In this document: positions 29,520-41,088 of the stretch, in pieces
Layout: each line of letters opens with the position of its first letter
How positions within the stretch are numbered: position 1 is the first letter of the stretch
From: Cylindrotheca closterium
Lineage: Eukaryota > Bacillariophyta > Bacillariophyceae > Bacillariales > Bacillariaceae
Assembly (NCBI GenBank): GCA_933822405.4
Contig: CAKOGP040001980.1
Location: 714,784 to 778,783 of the forward strand
Direction: 5' to 3'
Length of the DNA stretch: 64,000 nt
Position numbers and translations under genes: made by a program
Notes under the pieces: model-generated
Databases searched by the model: none
The model's input: the letters and a program-made list of their open reading frames with translations, nothing else
Told to the model about the DNA's origin: nothing

Positions 29520-31088
29520 ATGGAACATCATCGAAAGTGCCGCTTTAATTTTGCTTGGTCTCACGGCTATCATCCAAATTACCGATTTGGAAGAGCTGAA
29601 CTTTCCGATGCCAGGCATATTCTCATCGAGCCTCCAAACTATCCTGGGAGTTTCCGGATACGAAATCAGATCTGGGATGCTGCCTTGTTTGATGTCTTTG
29701 TGAACCTATTCGATCACTTTGCTTCCGAGAACATCATTTGGGAAGAATTTGATTTCTTCTTCATGAGCACCTATGATAAAAAGTCTTGGAAGTTCATTCG
29801 CCCTCTGCTTCAGCGAGCCAGCTCCTTGGGTATCTATAAGAAACTTCGTGTCGAAATGCAACTCCTCTTTGGGCCAGAGAATCCACCAGATACCACAAAA
29901 GAATTCCTGTTGGAGGGAATCGACCGGAACGAGAACCTTCAAGCCATAGAACTTATTTCGGTTCACACCAAATCGTCGGATCCTTTGGTGAGGGGAGAGC
30001 ATCCATTTCAAATGAGTAAAGGGGATTGCATTGCTCTAAATCGATTATCAGAAGCGACTGATTCTTTGAAAGAATTGTCGCTCAATGGAATTGGAATGTT
30101 GCAAACAATGGGAGCTTCCGATGGAGAAGGAGAACAAGAACGGATTTGGTATCATCCGTTGTGTGAAGGATTGGCAAAGAATTCATCGTTAGAAACAATC
30201 AAATTAGATTTTGTGGGATGTCGGATGACGGATATGTCGCTTGCTCAATTGGTCATGTCGATATCCAATATTCCTACCCTCAAGTCGTTGACTCTCAATT
30301 TCCCCTGTCAAGCGGGACCATTGACTTCCGCAGCACTGCAAGACCTGCTCTTGAAATGCCATTCGTTGACGGATCTGGTATTGAATGGTCCAATTTCGGT
30401 TTCTTCGAGCAACCACGAAGAAGTCGAGACGGAAAAGGAGAGTGTCAATGGCAATGCCGGTCCACTACAGCTAGATGCGAGCCAAATTTTGCACGGCATC
30501 CAAGAGAGCCGATCTCTCAAGTCACTCAAGCTGCAACGGATTATGAATGCTGATTGGAGTCTATCACGGATTTTCGAAGCGATATGGAGTTGTCAAACCC
30601 TGTGCCAAATCGAAGTCGATGACAACGTGGAGATAATGCAGGATTTGGAAGCGTTAATTTCTATGGAACGCTTTGATAGACACATGCGATTGATTCTACC
30701 AGTAGACCAATATCTGCAAGATTATGAGAGTGAGAATGCGGTGGAAGTCCTCCAGGGATTTTTGTTCAAACATCCAGAAATGCGATTGAAGCCACCATCT
30801 GTACTATCCAAAAGAGCCAGAAACAAAAGAACCACCTCTAATAATCCTTCGGGATTTTTCTCGCAACGCTTCATGGCTTTGATGGAGGAGTCTATGTTCC
30901 TTTCGAAATCGCTCAAGCACATTTGTGACTTTAATTGGCACGGCAGGTATCTCATGCACACTCCAGCAGTTCCTTTGGGATTGTGGCCACGAGTGATGGA
31001 ACGGGCAACGACAAATCCAAGCGTACTATATGAGTTGTTGAAAAGTCCAGCGTTGGTTTCTTGGGGTGGTGGTGCTACTGAATCATAG
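29520..31088 (+). CDS. Leucine-rich-repeat (RNI-type) protein, copy 1
   Basis: Single-exon 522-residue cytosolic-looking protein starting at ATG 29520 (the frame is open a little further upstream without ATG). Irregular LRRs of the ribonuclease-inhibitor type run through the middle: LKELSLNGIGML, LETIKLDFVGCRMTD, LKSLTLNFPCQAG, LTDLVLNG, LKSLKLQRI. The C-terminus ends with DFNWHGRYLM, then LGLWPRVMERA and SVLYELLKSP, a tail also found in the convergent neighbour (DWNFGGRRLL, SLWPVVLERI, TILYSMIREN). Such LRR proteins are numerous in diatoms; partners are unknown. Confidence 0.78.
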   Translation: MEHHRKCRFNFAWSHGYHPNYRFGRAELSDARHILIEPPNYPGSFRIRNQIWDAALFDVFVNLFDHFASENIIWEEFDFFFMSTYDKKSWKFIRPLLQRASSLGIYKKLRVEMQLLFGPENPPDTTKEFLLEGIDRNENLQAIELISVHTKSSDPLVRGEHPFQMSKGDCIALNRLSEATDSLKELSLNGIGMLQTMGASDGEGEQERIWYHPLCEGLAKNSSLETIKLDFVGCRMTDMSLAQLVMSISNIPTLKSLTLNFPCQAGPLTSAALQDLLLKCHSLTDLVLNGPISVSSSNHEEVETEKESVNGNAGPLQLDASQILHGIQESRSLKSLKLQRIMNADWSLSRIFEAIWSCQTLCQIEVDDNVEIMQDLEALISMERFDRHMRLILPVDQYLQDYESENAVEVLQGFLFKHPEMRLKPPSVLSKRARNKRTTSNNPSGFFSQRFMALMEESMFLSKSLKHICDFNWHGRYLMHTPAVPLGLWPRVMERATTNPSVLYELLKSPALVSWGGGATES

Positions 31089-31159
31089 TCGTATCGCGTA
31101 TAATATCTATTGTTCTACTCAGGTATGCAAGCGTTATATGTATTACAGATTTGTTTCAT

Positions 31160-32752
31160 TCAACCAATCGCATGTTGCAGACTTGCATTCTCTCGAATCA
31201 TTGAATACAAAATGGTTGCCCGTCTTGATTGGTCCACTTTCATTCGGTCCTGTATGTTTGACCTTGAAGGCGGTAGCCGTTTCGGAAGATTTGCCTGGTT
31301 GATGCGTTCCAACACTACAGGCCAGAGTGAACAAGGTATAGCCTTGGCAGCTGAAGAATCTTCTGCCAGGAGCAGCCGGCGACCTCCAAAGTTCCAATCC
31401 AAAATAGTTCCAGTCTGCAAAACTAGATCAATCAGTCGAAGGGGTAAATGAATCTCGTCCAAGGTAACATTGTTATTTTTTGGCCCCATTAGTCCATTCA
31501 CAATCTTTCGGGTGAATGCCGCGTTTCTCTTCTTTTGGTATCGTTGAATCCCATCCAACCACAACTTTCGAATCCCACGAAATTGATGCAAGTGCTGCAA
31601 CAGAACATCGTAGGAATCGTTTGATAAGGAGCAATCCGTCAACATGACCTTTTCCATTGTCGTATTTTGGGTCAGTACATTGACGAGGGATGTCGCAAAG
31701 GGGGATGACGAGGATGTCTCATCGCCATCGACACTGCTACTGTCGCCTCCATCATCAATGGGATTCCCACGAAGGTACAAGGCCTTGAGAGACGGCGTAT
31801 GTTCCTCGTTGTCATCCATATCATTCCTATTCTTTGGAATCAAATTGTCCAATATCAATTGTGGGTTCCAATGGTGAACGCCAAACCCCAGCTGTTGCAA
31901 GGACAGGTTCAAGCTTTCTAGCTTGCAATGTGGGGATGTCATCCAGTGTCCCAACGCTCGAAAGGTGGCATGATGACATCGATTCTTGCCTAGATCCAAA
32001 TATTTCAATGGGTGCTTGTATCGATGCAATGCCTTTACCAAGGTGGCGACCTCGTCGTCCCCCAGACGACAGGAAAACAAATTCAGACGTTGCAAGCAGG
32101 AACAATCTTCTGTTTTGGTACGCATAGTCTCATTGCTGTCATTCGTTCTGGAACGAACTTTCAATTCCTTGGCCATTCGGTTGACTGTATCCGGCAGAAA
32201 GTTACAATTGGACAAGCTTAGTGTATGTATGGCGGTCGTTTGCATAGTGGTATTGGAGGTTGACAAAATTGAGGCGTGCCCGTAAATGCCACGAAGTATC
32301 AATTGAATGGTGAACTGTGACAAGGCGGATCCCCAGATTTCAAGCCTTCCAATGTTGGGAACTTTTTTGGTTGGTTCAGTATCATCATCAGCAGTCGGGA
32401 ATTGACCGAATGAGGATTGCTGAAGAGCCATGGCCACATCGTTGTCAACGACCGAAACAAGAGTCAATGTCTCAATAGGTGACACCACAGAAGCTTGAAG
32501 AATCCAACGAATCAACATGGGTGTAAAAGTTCCCATACACTTTCGAACTTCAACCGCCGACCATCGTTTGCCGCAATCTTGATGCTGTGGTCCACCCAAG
32601 AACAACTCGTGCAAGGCATTCCGAATGTCGTCGTTTTCCAGATCGAGCCAATCAATGGCGAGAGTATCAATATCTTCCTTCTGATTCGGACCTCGATCCA
32701 AATAGATTTGAATAGCTTCGGGGCTATTCAAGATTATGGCATTACCAGTCAT
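31160..32752 (-). CDS. Leucine-rich-repeat (RNI-type) protein, copy 2
   Basis: Single-exon 530-residue protein from ATG 32752. LRR segments include IHTLSLSNCNFL, LQRLNLFSCRLGDDEV, LKYLDLGKNRCH, LESLNLSLQQLG and LKALYLRGNPIDD, with acidic Asp/Ser insertions between repeats. The C-terminal tail pattern matches the plus-strand LRR gene that ends 71 bp away, so the pair arose by inverted duplication or belongs to one clustered family. Repeat regions have diverged far more than the tail. Confidence 0.78.
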   Translation of the reverse strand: MTGNAIILNSPEAIQIYLDRGPNQKEDIDTLAIDWLDLENDDIRNALHELFLGGPQHQDCGKRWSAVEVRKCMGTFTPMLIRWILQASVVSPIETLTLVSVVDNDVAMALQQSSFGQFPTADDDTEPTKKVPNIGRLEIWGSALSQFTIQLILRGIYGHASILSTSNTTMQTTAIHTLSLSNCNFLPDTVNRMAKELKVRSRTNDSNETMRTKTEDCSCLQRLNLFSCRLGDDEVATLVKALHRYKHPLKYLDLGKNRCHHATFRALGHWMTSPHCKLESLNLSLQQLGFGVHHWNPQLILDNLIPKNRNDMDDNEEHTPSLKALYLRGNPIDDGGDSSSVDGDETSSSSPFATSLVNVLTQNTTMEKVMLTDCSLSNDSYDVLLQHLHQFRGIRKLWLDGIQRYQKKRNAAFTRKIVNGLMGPKNNNVTLDEIHLPLRLIDLVLQTGTILDWNFGGRRLLLAEDSSAAKAIPCSLWPVVLERINQANLPKRLPPSRSNIQDRMKVDQSRRATILYSMIRENASLQHAIG

Positions 32753-33069
32753 GATTGGAATCTTCAAAAGGAGACCGAAAGGCTATATACTGAAGTGGCA
32801 TGATGATGAAAGATGCGATCGAAAAGTTCGAAATTGCCATTCACGACTCTTTTGACCGCACTACACGTACTCGGAAGCGTGCGCGAAAGATCGTGCGACA
32901 ACATAGATCTTCATTTTCCGAACCAAATTCATCACCATCTGCCTGCGATGTCGTCATGAACAATATAAAACCTCGACCGCACAATAAAACACAAAGAGTC
33001 GTTATCCATATTTCCTTCTATCGCCCGTACCTATTGTATCCGAACCAGCTAAACTAAATCCAATCAACC

Positions 33070-33910
33070 ATGGGAACCAAACAACGCAAAAATGCCAAAA
33101 AGGATGCCACAACCGAGCCTGCCGACAAGGCAGGAGAAGTGAAACCCGATGTCGGTGAACAACTCGATCGAGCGCTAGAGGCGCTCATGAGCGGCAAAAG
33201 GGGTATGATCACGTTATACGTACAATGGAGACAGCAACTATTGCGAATGGGATATCTCGTCATGTTGGCCATTATGCACCAATTGCAAAAACCGACAACC
33301 CTGTGTCTGAAGGAAATCAAGGTATGTCCTCAGGGAGCTATCCCAATAAATGATTCATGCATTTCCTGGACATATTAGCTCACCTACTGTACTCATCATC
33401 CCACTTCAGGAATGGAATGAAATTCGAAAGAATAGCTCGGAAGAACCCTACAGTGGATTACAGGCAACGTTCATGGTCCTGGAAGATTCCATTGTCGAAA
33501 TCCTCGGTCTCATTTGTGGGATTTGCTTGATTCTTTGTTTGCAGTCGCCAGTATTGAATTTCAAGGATTTTTCAACCATTTACTTTCGCATTTCGTGTCT
33601 CGGTATTCCAGTCATTGTCTATCTTTACCATTACGAAAAGCAGTACTTGGGGTGTCTCGACGATCAGGATTATGACGCACTCGTCCAGTCTCGACGACAA
33701 GCAGCCGAAATGGATGGTGGTGATGGTATCGATCCAGCCGAAAAGGAAAAGCGAGGATTTCCAATTATTCTCATTTATCATGTGATAACTACCTTGGCCT
33801 TGTACTTTATGAAATACCAATCAGAGAAGACGGATAAGAACATTTTCGAGTTGCTGCATCTGAAAGATGAGTTGACGGAAGCAAGGAAGGGTTCGAAGAA
33901 GGGAAACTAG
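33070..33910 (+). CDS. Unrecognised four-helix membrane protein
   Basis: Two exons (33070-33321, 33410-33910; 88-bp intron, phase 0) give 250 residues. The N-terminus is Lys-rich, then hydrophobic segments MGYLVMLAIMHQL, IVEILGLICGICLILCL, IYFRISCLGIPVIVYLYHY and FPIILIYHVITTLALYF. A charged loop sits between the last two and the C-terminus is Lys-rich (ARKGSKKGN), compatible with ER retention. No family recognised. Confidence 0.7.
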
Positions 33911-34298
33911 TTTGTTCTAGTAATGCATAGTGGAAACCAAGTGGACGCCTCACTTTGGTGCATTGACTCTTTGGTCTTGGTATCGTTATTCGAAGCACCA
34001 GAATGAATCCAAGATATGTCCATCAGCGAACCGATTTGTGCGATTCATTCACATGCATTCATGCATTCATGCAATCATACAGCAGTTTGACGAAATCACG
34101 TAAACGCCACCCAACCTATGCAATCTTCCGGCTTCGCCCGAGTTCGAAATGAAAGATCGTCAGAATGAGAATCTTCATAAAACGATACCTTTGAAAATAG
34201 ATTCATTTCTAGTTTATATCACAACTATTTTACAGATACGAGTCTTATTCCATCGACAAACGCTGTACATCAATGTCTCTGTACTATCAATGAACGAC
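33911..34298. other. Convergent 3' region
   Basis: Space between the 3' ends of the four-helix protein and the class C GPCR. A short run of CATTCATG-type repeats lies near 34050-34075. No gene seen. Confidence 0.5.
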
Positions 34299-37200
34299 TC
34301 AACATTCCTTTGTGTTCTCACTCTGATCGAGCGGTATCTGCTGCTCTGCCGATGGATCAAAGGCCGACGAAATCTGTTCGGGAAGGTCAGCGAGGGCGCT
34401 CTTGTTATGCAGTACTGAGGATGGTCGTGTGCCAGGGTCCGAATTGGCCTCCAACTGCGAGGAACCGGGAGTAAAGTCCATGCCGCTATTGGGAGCATTG
34501 CGTCCAAAGAAATCACCACTTGCCCAAGCCCCTGTAGGTGCATTTTTACTCCTCATGATCTTGGGGACAAAAATTAGCAACAGTACCGAAAGACAGACCA
34601 CGGAAACAATGGCAGTAAGGACAAAAAACTCGGCAGGAGGGTTGTCATTGACCAAAAACACCAATGGCGTTCCGACCAAAAATATTTGCAAGATACCGAG
34701 CATGGCAATTCCAACATGGGCGCTTTCATTGAAATCTGTCTTGATCTGTCGGGCCTTGTACGCCTGTAAGTTGGCCAACAAGAGAGCAGAGAAATCAACA
34801 GCTGCAACCGAGAACGCCATGGCACTAGAAACGCCAGTTCTTCCCAAACGGCAGGAGCCGAAAGACGTTGACTCATCGAGTCCGCATCGCTGCTCTCGGT
34901 CGTAATACATGGGGTCCACCAAAGTCCAGACAAGCATGAAGATAACATTCAAGCAAAGCAACATGCCGAAAGGGATAATCACATCGAGTTCCCTAATGGT
35001 CACTCTTCGAAATCGTGCAGCACTTTCCACAAGTTTGTTCAGGCGCCACACTTTGCTGAAGAGTGCGGCAAAGACCACAGTGAATCCCTGGTGGTATTTT
35101 GAAGGTGACAGATGAGATCATTTCTCTTCAAAATCTCACATGCAAAACGCAAGCTGCATTCTTTCCTCTTTACTTACCAGTGTGAACAGCCATGGAGCTG
35201 CCATACACGCTTTGTCGCATCCTGGGCATTCACAATCGACACACCCTCCCTCTTCATGGAGAACCCCGTCATCCAAACTGAGGGGGATGATAGTGGTGGC
35301 AAGAATTGTGGTACCCATACAGATAGTGATGAGGAAGATTGGCTGCGAAGCGCGAACGATCTGCACCCTTTGATTTTTCACCGTCCAAGCAATAAGTGCC
35401 AAAGATAGCGCGATAAGGATGCATGCAAAAGCAAGTCCAAATGGCCGCACTTGGTCCAATTGGTTTTTGTTATAAAAGACGGCTTCCGGACAAACATCAA
35501 ACTTGGCCGCTTTGCATGCTTGAAGTTCAGCCGATGGAGCCTCGTAGATGAACTGAGGTCCACTCTCGAGCAACTGTGTAAACAAGCTTTGCTTCGTGTG
35601 CGCATACCAAGCCAGCAATCTCACAGCCAGGTATCCTTGAAGATACGGTTGTTGATCCACGGCAAACAAAATTCTTCCCTCGTCAACGTACTGAAGGACC
35701 TTCTCTCCAGAATCAAAGGCACCAATGAGGAGTTTCGGATGTTGATCCTGGAGTAACACGGAACCTTCCGCGAAAGGGTCCGAAACTAGCAAGAGACCAA
35801 TTCCTTCCCAGTCACCTTCTTCCGGAATAAAGTCATGGACGATCTTTTGGTACAAAAGCACATTATCATGATAGGTTTGTCCTTCCGGTGGGTAAATCAC
35901 TCCTTCATAAGTAATGTCCAACCCGGAATCCGCAATCGCATCTCGTAGTCCGAAACACCGATCATCCAAATCGTTTGATAGATGCCATTGGACACAATAC
36001 CCCCGTTTCATCCCAGCTTCAATCATCTTTTGGGAGGCCGCATAGGCGCTATTGTAGTGAGACATTGTGATGGCATGTTGATGCGACTCTTCCACTGCAC
36101 TGGAAACCGAAACGAAGGGTACCTCAAGGCTGCTACACAAGTCCAATACTTCATCGAACGGGACAGCGCTTCCAAAGACACCATCTACTCCGGACTGGCA
36201 AAGCGACTGCCATGGAACAACAACACAATGAAGTCAGGAACATTTGTCTATCTCTCCATACGAAAGAATGAATGAATCAATCAGATCATTACGTACCACG
36301 TATTTTTGTCCAATTTTATCAAATTCTGACTCGGTCGCATCTAGACGTTCCAGTTCATCCAAGATGAGGTCAATCCCGCCATCATTCGCCGCATGTCGTG
36401 CGGCTTCCCAAATGACTCCCCAATGTGAAGGGGTTGATTCTGGGTGCGGAGTCGACCCGCCAATTCGAATGTTGGAACGATCCCGACACGGGCACCTGCC
36501 TTGCGGATTTGGGGAAGTCCCGTCGTTATTACAAACGGGAAAGCCCTCGGACTCGCAGATCTGCTGGCTATCCGACGGCAAATTTTGTAACTTGACAACT
36601 TTGGGACCGCTCAAATAGGTGCCATGCCTATTTTCACCGGACGGAAAATACAATTGGAATCCAGTTGTGGCATAAATGGCGGCCAAAGTGACGGTTGCCG
36701 CCCCTTGTAAATACTGCTGCTGCGAAACTGCAAAGGCGACTTTGCCCAAGGCAATTGCATCGTATACTTTTGAATCCACATCGAAAATCCCCGATTTCTG
36801 CGCAACAAAGCTACATTCATTCTTGTAGTAGGCCGAAGTAAGTAATTCCAATTTCTGTAGTGGAGCTAAAACCCCATCGGTATAGGGACAGCCTTCCAGA
36901 GCTTGGGCAATGGCCTTTTCGTGGCTACTTTCCTGAACAGGATCAAGAATAAGTTGGTCGACTACTACATGTTCTTCTCCGAATGCAGCTTGTAAAGTGT
37001 CACGGAATCCTCGGTATCGATCGTCCACACCCGAATTGCCATGCTCGTGATTGATAAAGAGGGCACGATGAGGAGTGGTACTTGTTGTAATATTCGTAGA
37101 GTTATTGTTGAAGATCATTGTTGTAGGGCTACCCGTCTCATTCCATGCGGGATAGTAAAGTTTCAAAAACTGTCGAGCGGCTTCTTGGCCTGCTAAGAAA

Positions 37201-37685
37201 TCATCTTGAGCAATATGGCACTGTAGATTCATGTCTTTGGCAATCTGATAACCACTGTTCATACCAAATACGGGAATATCGGTCTTCTGAATCAATTCCT
37301 CTACTGCTTCACGAACTTCGTCCGACGGAATCGTGACAATCAAAGCGTTCGGAGTTCGTTCATTAATATTTGGCGCTACGTCACTTGTGGGGATCAAGCT
37401 CCTTATCGATGCAGCCATCTGAGCCGGATCATAGGCATCTACCAAGTTATCCATCCTAAAGTCGACTCGCATATCCCTGGCAGCTTGATGCATGGCCGCC
37501 GACGTCTGAACCCAGTAATCATCACTAGCTTCACCATGAACAATGGCACGGATATGATAATCGGTGCGCTTAATGCAGGGATCGCAATTCCAATCTGGAG
37601 TGGCAGCAACAGCAGCAGCTGAAATGACACCAAGGAATACACCGAGCCAAAGTAACGTTACAGATGAAACCGATGATGATCTCAT
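34299..37685 (-). CDS. Class C GPCR with two tandem periplasmic-binding-protein-like ectodomains
   Basis: Three exons (36297-37685, 35178-36206, 34299-35087; two 90-bp introns, both phase 0) give 1068 residues. A signal peptide is followed by two type I periplasmic-binding folds of the sugar-binding kind. Internal homology is direct: GKVAFAVSQQQYLQG in domain 1 and GRILFAVDQQPYLQG in domain 2, each close to its C-terminal end. Domain 1 spans about residues 45-385 and domain 2 about 415-700. Seven helices follow from about residue 719, with a Cys-rich extracellular loop (GGCVDCECPGCDKAC) before TM3 and FVPKIM at the end of TM7, as in class C receptors such as GABA-B. The cytoplasmic tail is about 90 residues. 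It likely reports a small extracellular ligand to G proteins; the ligand is unknown. Confidence 0.85.
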
Positions 37686-38771
37686 CCTTCCTGACTGCCG
37701 ACGAGGTCAGATACTTCAAGGAGAAGATGACTGTTGTACATTCAACAACATGCAGATGATATAGTCACTTCTTCAATGATGTGAAAAAGAATCCAAAAAA
37801 GCTGACGAGGAAGTTCCAGATCATTTTCAGCAGTTTTACGTGATTGTCAGTCTTGTTGAATGTCAGGACGACGTCCGGTACTTACACGATACTTACACGG
37901 TACTTACACGGTATTCGTTCCGAGTCCGCCTGCGTTGAAGATTAGAACTCGACATTAGCATGCAAGCCGGGAGAGTTAGCAGTGTGCACTATCCTGGAAC
38001 ATTTGTTTTGCGAAAAGAAGAGTACCGGTATAATATGAAACATACAGTGTAGAATCATATGCCACCATGTCTTCGTTTTTCGTAGCAGCTCTATTTTTTC
38101 ATCGCCATTTCTTGGCCAAGCCGGAGATTGATTCGGCCGCATTGGTCTCCTCAGTCTGAATGAATGAATCATTATGTATTGTGTGGTCTCAGAAAGAAGT
38201 CTGTGTCTAGTGGGCAATGTAAGGTGTACTCGCTACTGATTGGTATTCCATCTCGTAAATAATAGGCTTCGAGTTGAAGACATGGGCACATCCAAATTGT
38301 TGTGAAGCCCAACATCAAGAATGTATCGACTCACTCATGCTGCTCCATGATGGTGGACAACTTCCCAAAGTATAGTACCTACAGTAGACTACCAAAATAA
38401 ATATAAAAGCTGAATTATCTTCCGTGCGGTACTCTTATCTTTCAGAATGTCAGCCGATTTCTAGAAGAAAAAGATGCTTGTCCGATTCATCGGTCGTCTG
38501 GATACCAGAACTCCACTTGGTCACATCACAAATTGTGGCCGACATCCACACCAGGACTCACTCGATCAATTGTATCCTCTGATTGTCCTAGACTCCAGTG
38601 TATTATCCGAGAAGCAAACTGTTGCATTCTTTGGTTTTCAGTGACGCTGGATCGTTCATCTCGTTTACAATCTGTCGTCGCCATGTATGTTTGTACTGCA
38701 GATGATTCCATCCCCGTCGTGTCCTCCAAATTTGAAAACAACATCATTCATCATTATCATCATCCATAACT
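37686..38771. other. Long intergenic interval upstream of the GPCR
   Basis: About 1.1 kb with the GPCR promoter at one end and the 3' flank of a four-helix protein at the other. Apart from a three-unit 11-bp repeat at 37879-37911 nothing is supported as a gene or RNA. Confidence 0.5.
37879..37911 (+). repeat. 11-bp tandem repeat, three units
   Basis: Units TACTTACACGA, TACTTACACGG and TACTTACACGG run without gaps about 200 bp upstream of the GPCR start. Could be a clustered binding site or slippage. Confidence 0.85.
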
Positions 38772-39302
38772 TTATTGAAAATGCGATCTGGTAGTACCCA
38801 ACCCACTAAATACAGATGGTGGTTGGAAAAAGGTGAACCAACCATAACCAACCGTCAAAGCAATCATGGCCAAAATCTTGAGTGTTCCAAAGAATTTACC
38901 CGACAAGACTCCTGAATTTTGAATGTGCTCGAGCATCAGTGATATTGTGGACAATAAGAAACACACAAAGTAGGCCTGGACAAAGGCTCGCTTAATTTCA
39001 CCATCATGAATCTTACGTGCCCGCCAAATCATTAATCCTTGTGCCAAAATGAGAGAACAGTAGGGTCGCAAAATAGCTCGAGCCACTGCATATTCGCGAT
39101 TATTTTCCGTCAAGAAGAAAACCCCTGCCATTCTCGGAAAGAGATACCCCAAGATACCAATCACAATTGAGAATCCAGCATGAACAGTAAACAAAGTATT
39201 GAGCCGCTGCTTCGGTGAAAAGTAGGAAGCGCTCGAACCAAAGCTACTGGGTTGGGGACTGTAAGGGCTGTAGGCGTACTGCGGATTGTACGAGTAGCTC
39301 AT
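38772..39302 (-). CDS. Unrecognised small four-helix membrane protein
   Basis: Single-exon 176-residue protein. The N-terminal 30 residues are Tyr/Pro/Ser-rich (YNPQYAYSPYSPQPSSFG). Four hydrophobic stretches follow: LFTVHAGFSIVIGILGYLF, AILRPYCSLILAQGLMIW, VQAYFVCFLLSTISLML and LKILAMIALTVGYGWFTFF. The layout recalls small tetra-spanning proteins such as the TP53I11 kind, but I cannot confirm the family. Confidence 0.65.
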   Translation of the reverse strand: MSYSYNPQYAYSPYSPQPSSFGSSASYFSPKQRLNTLFTVHAGFSIVIGILGYLFPRMAGVFFLTENNREYAVARAILRPYCSLILAQGLMIWRARKIHDGEIKRAFVQAYFVCFLLSTISLMLEHIQNSGVLSGKFFGTLKILAMIALTVGYGWFTFFQPPSVFSGLGTTRSHFQ

Positions 39303-39599
39303 TGTTATTTGGATGTTGTTTGCCTACGTTGGGAAGTTTCAATGACAGACGCAAGTGCAAGGATGTGGATGGATCGATTGATGTGTTGATATACAGTATG
39401 AGGACCGTTGGGATGAGTTGGGAATGAATGACATGCGACATGACACGTCAGCATGCTATGTGACATCTGGGTGACACCTCTCGTGCGAAAATATTCATTC
39501 TTCTGGTTCGGTTGGAGTAGAATTCCAACGCACGGTCACTTCAACCTTTCTGCAAACTTCCACCTTCAACAATCAATAGTTAAAGGTGGTCGTAGTGTC

Positions 39600-40901
39600 A
39601 TGGAAGAAGATCTCTTACAAACCCTCGACAAAGTCGAAGCCATGATCGACGGCATCGACGAAGACTCGGAGATCATTGATGGTCCAGCAGATCTGTCGCT
39701 TGGATCTGATGATATGGATGACTCTGAATTTCTCAACGAATACAAATCAACCTTCAACTTTATTGATTCTGAGCTAGATGCACTTCGCTCCAGCATGGAT
39801 GATGTTAATATGTCCTCATCAGCTAATCAAGGTGATAAGAAGGATGATGCGGATGATAGCAGTTATTCATCATCGTCAGATCGTTCCCCCTTTCAAATGC
39901 CAACCATTGATGAGATGTCCCTCAATATGGGATTGGAATCATCAGAAATCGAGAAGTCGCAGCGAGAGGAAGAATTGGAAATAGAAACCAAGAAGATGGA
40001 AACGGATAAAGAATTTGAAATGGAACAAGAGATAGAAGAGAAGTCTGAACAAGTTGCTGAAGTGGAAACCGCCAAGGATTACGAAACTCAAGAGAAGTCC
40101 GCTGTTGAAGCCACGATTGCTGGCACTTCTCAAAGTTCAGTGGAACTAGAACCAATCAAGCAGTCCTCAGAAGAGTCCTCTGCCAATATGCAGACCATGC
40201 TTAAAAAAGAACCTCAAGTCAACTTTGAAGCCCGTCCTCAAGTTCCGCCTTTGGATCAAACCAAGAACAAGCCTTCACAGCACTCTTTCCACTTGCTCAC
40301 GACTCTGATTTCCATTGCCTTGGCCTTTTTGACGGGCCAGAGGTTTCCCAAGCAAGATCTTGGTTGCTATTCTCCTGCAATGGAGGTTCCGGATATGGAC
40401 GTGCTACTGCAACCTCCTCGAGACTTTCAAGCCTTTGATTTGAACACCCTAAACAGCCACAATAATTTCCTTCCAGAGGCAGTCGAGAGCCTCTCTTTTG
40501 GCGATAAAGCCGGCCACGCGGCAGCCATACACGAAGCATTAGAAGAGCATATGGTGGACTCGGAAAATTACCACTTATCTACTGTCCCCGAAATCAAGAC
40601 CGAAGAGGCCTTTTACGAGGATATTGAATTATATTTCGAGGACACTGGGGATGTGAACATTGCATTGGAAGACACCTACTTCGAGTTTGGGGAAGAGTTT
40701 GGGAAAATTAGTTCCACCGATTGGGCCACTCCTAAGCTATTGGAAATGATGGAATCCCAAGGCATGGAGACTGTCTATGTAATATATGAAGAGCCATATG
40801 CCGACCAGAGCATTAATCTTCATTTTGGTGTTGCTGAATACGATGGGCTATTCATTTCAATGGAAATGATGCATTTTATTGAGCCCCTATGTCTATTGTA
40901 G
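39600..40901 (+). CDS. Unrecognised acidic single-pass membrane protein
   Basis: Single-exon 433-residue protein from ATG 39600 (an in-frame ATG at 39453 would add 49 residues without family support). The first 220 residues are acidic, with a Glu/Lys coiled-coil-like block (about residues 118-155). One membrane helix (LLTTLISIALAFLTG) lies near 230. The C-terminal 190 residues are folded-looking and acidic and end in EYDGLFISMEMMHFIE. It could be a type II or tail-in membrane scaffold. No function is proposed. Confidence 0.65.
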   Translation: MEEDLLQTLDKVEAMIDGIDEDSEIIDGPADLSLGSDDMDDSEFLNEYKSTFNFIDSELDALRSSMDDVNMSSSANQGDKKDDADDSSYSSSSDRSPFQMPTIDEMSLNMGLESSEIEKSQREEELEIETKKMETDKEFEMEQEIEEKSEQVAEVETAKDYETQEKSAVEATIAGTSQSSVELEPIKQSSEESSANMQTMLKKEPQVNFEARPQVPPLDQTKNKPSQHSFHLLTTLISIALAFLTGQRFPKQDLGCYSPAMEVPDMDVLLQPPRDFQAFDLNTLNSHNNFLPEAVESLSFGDKAGHAAAIHEALEEHMVDSENYHLSTVPEIKTEEAFYEDIELYFEDTGDVNIALEDTYFEFGEEFGKISSTDWATPKLLEMMESQGMETVYVIYEEPYADQSINLHFGVAEYDGLFISMEMMHFIEPLCLL

Positions 40902-41088
40902 ACAACATCCCTACATACTACCAACTACCTTTTGAGGTCACGTCGTTGTGTGACCTTGTTCTGAATCCGTGTTAATATTCCAAATAGATGTATACATATG
41001 CTAGGATAGCTAATGAGTTTTTCAATGTATTATTCCTTACTCATGGTAGAACCAACACATCACATAGAAGATACGCTAGTGGTACAAT

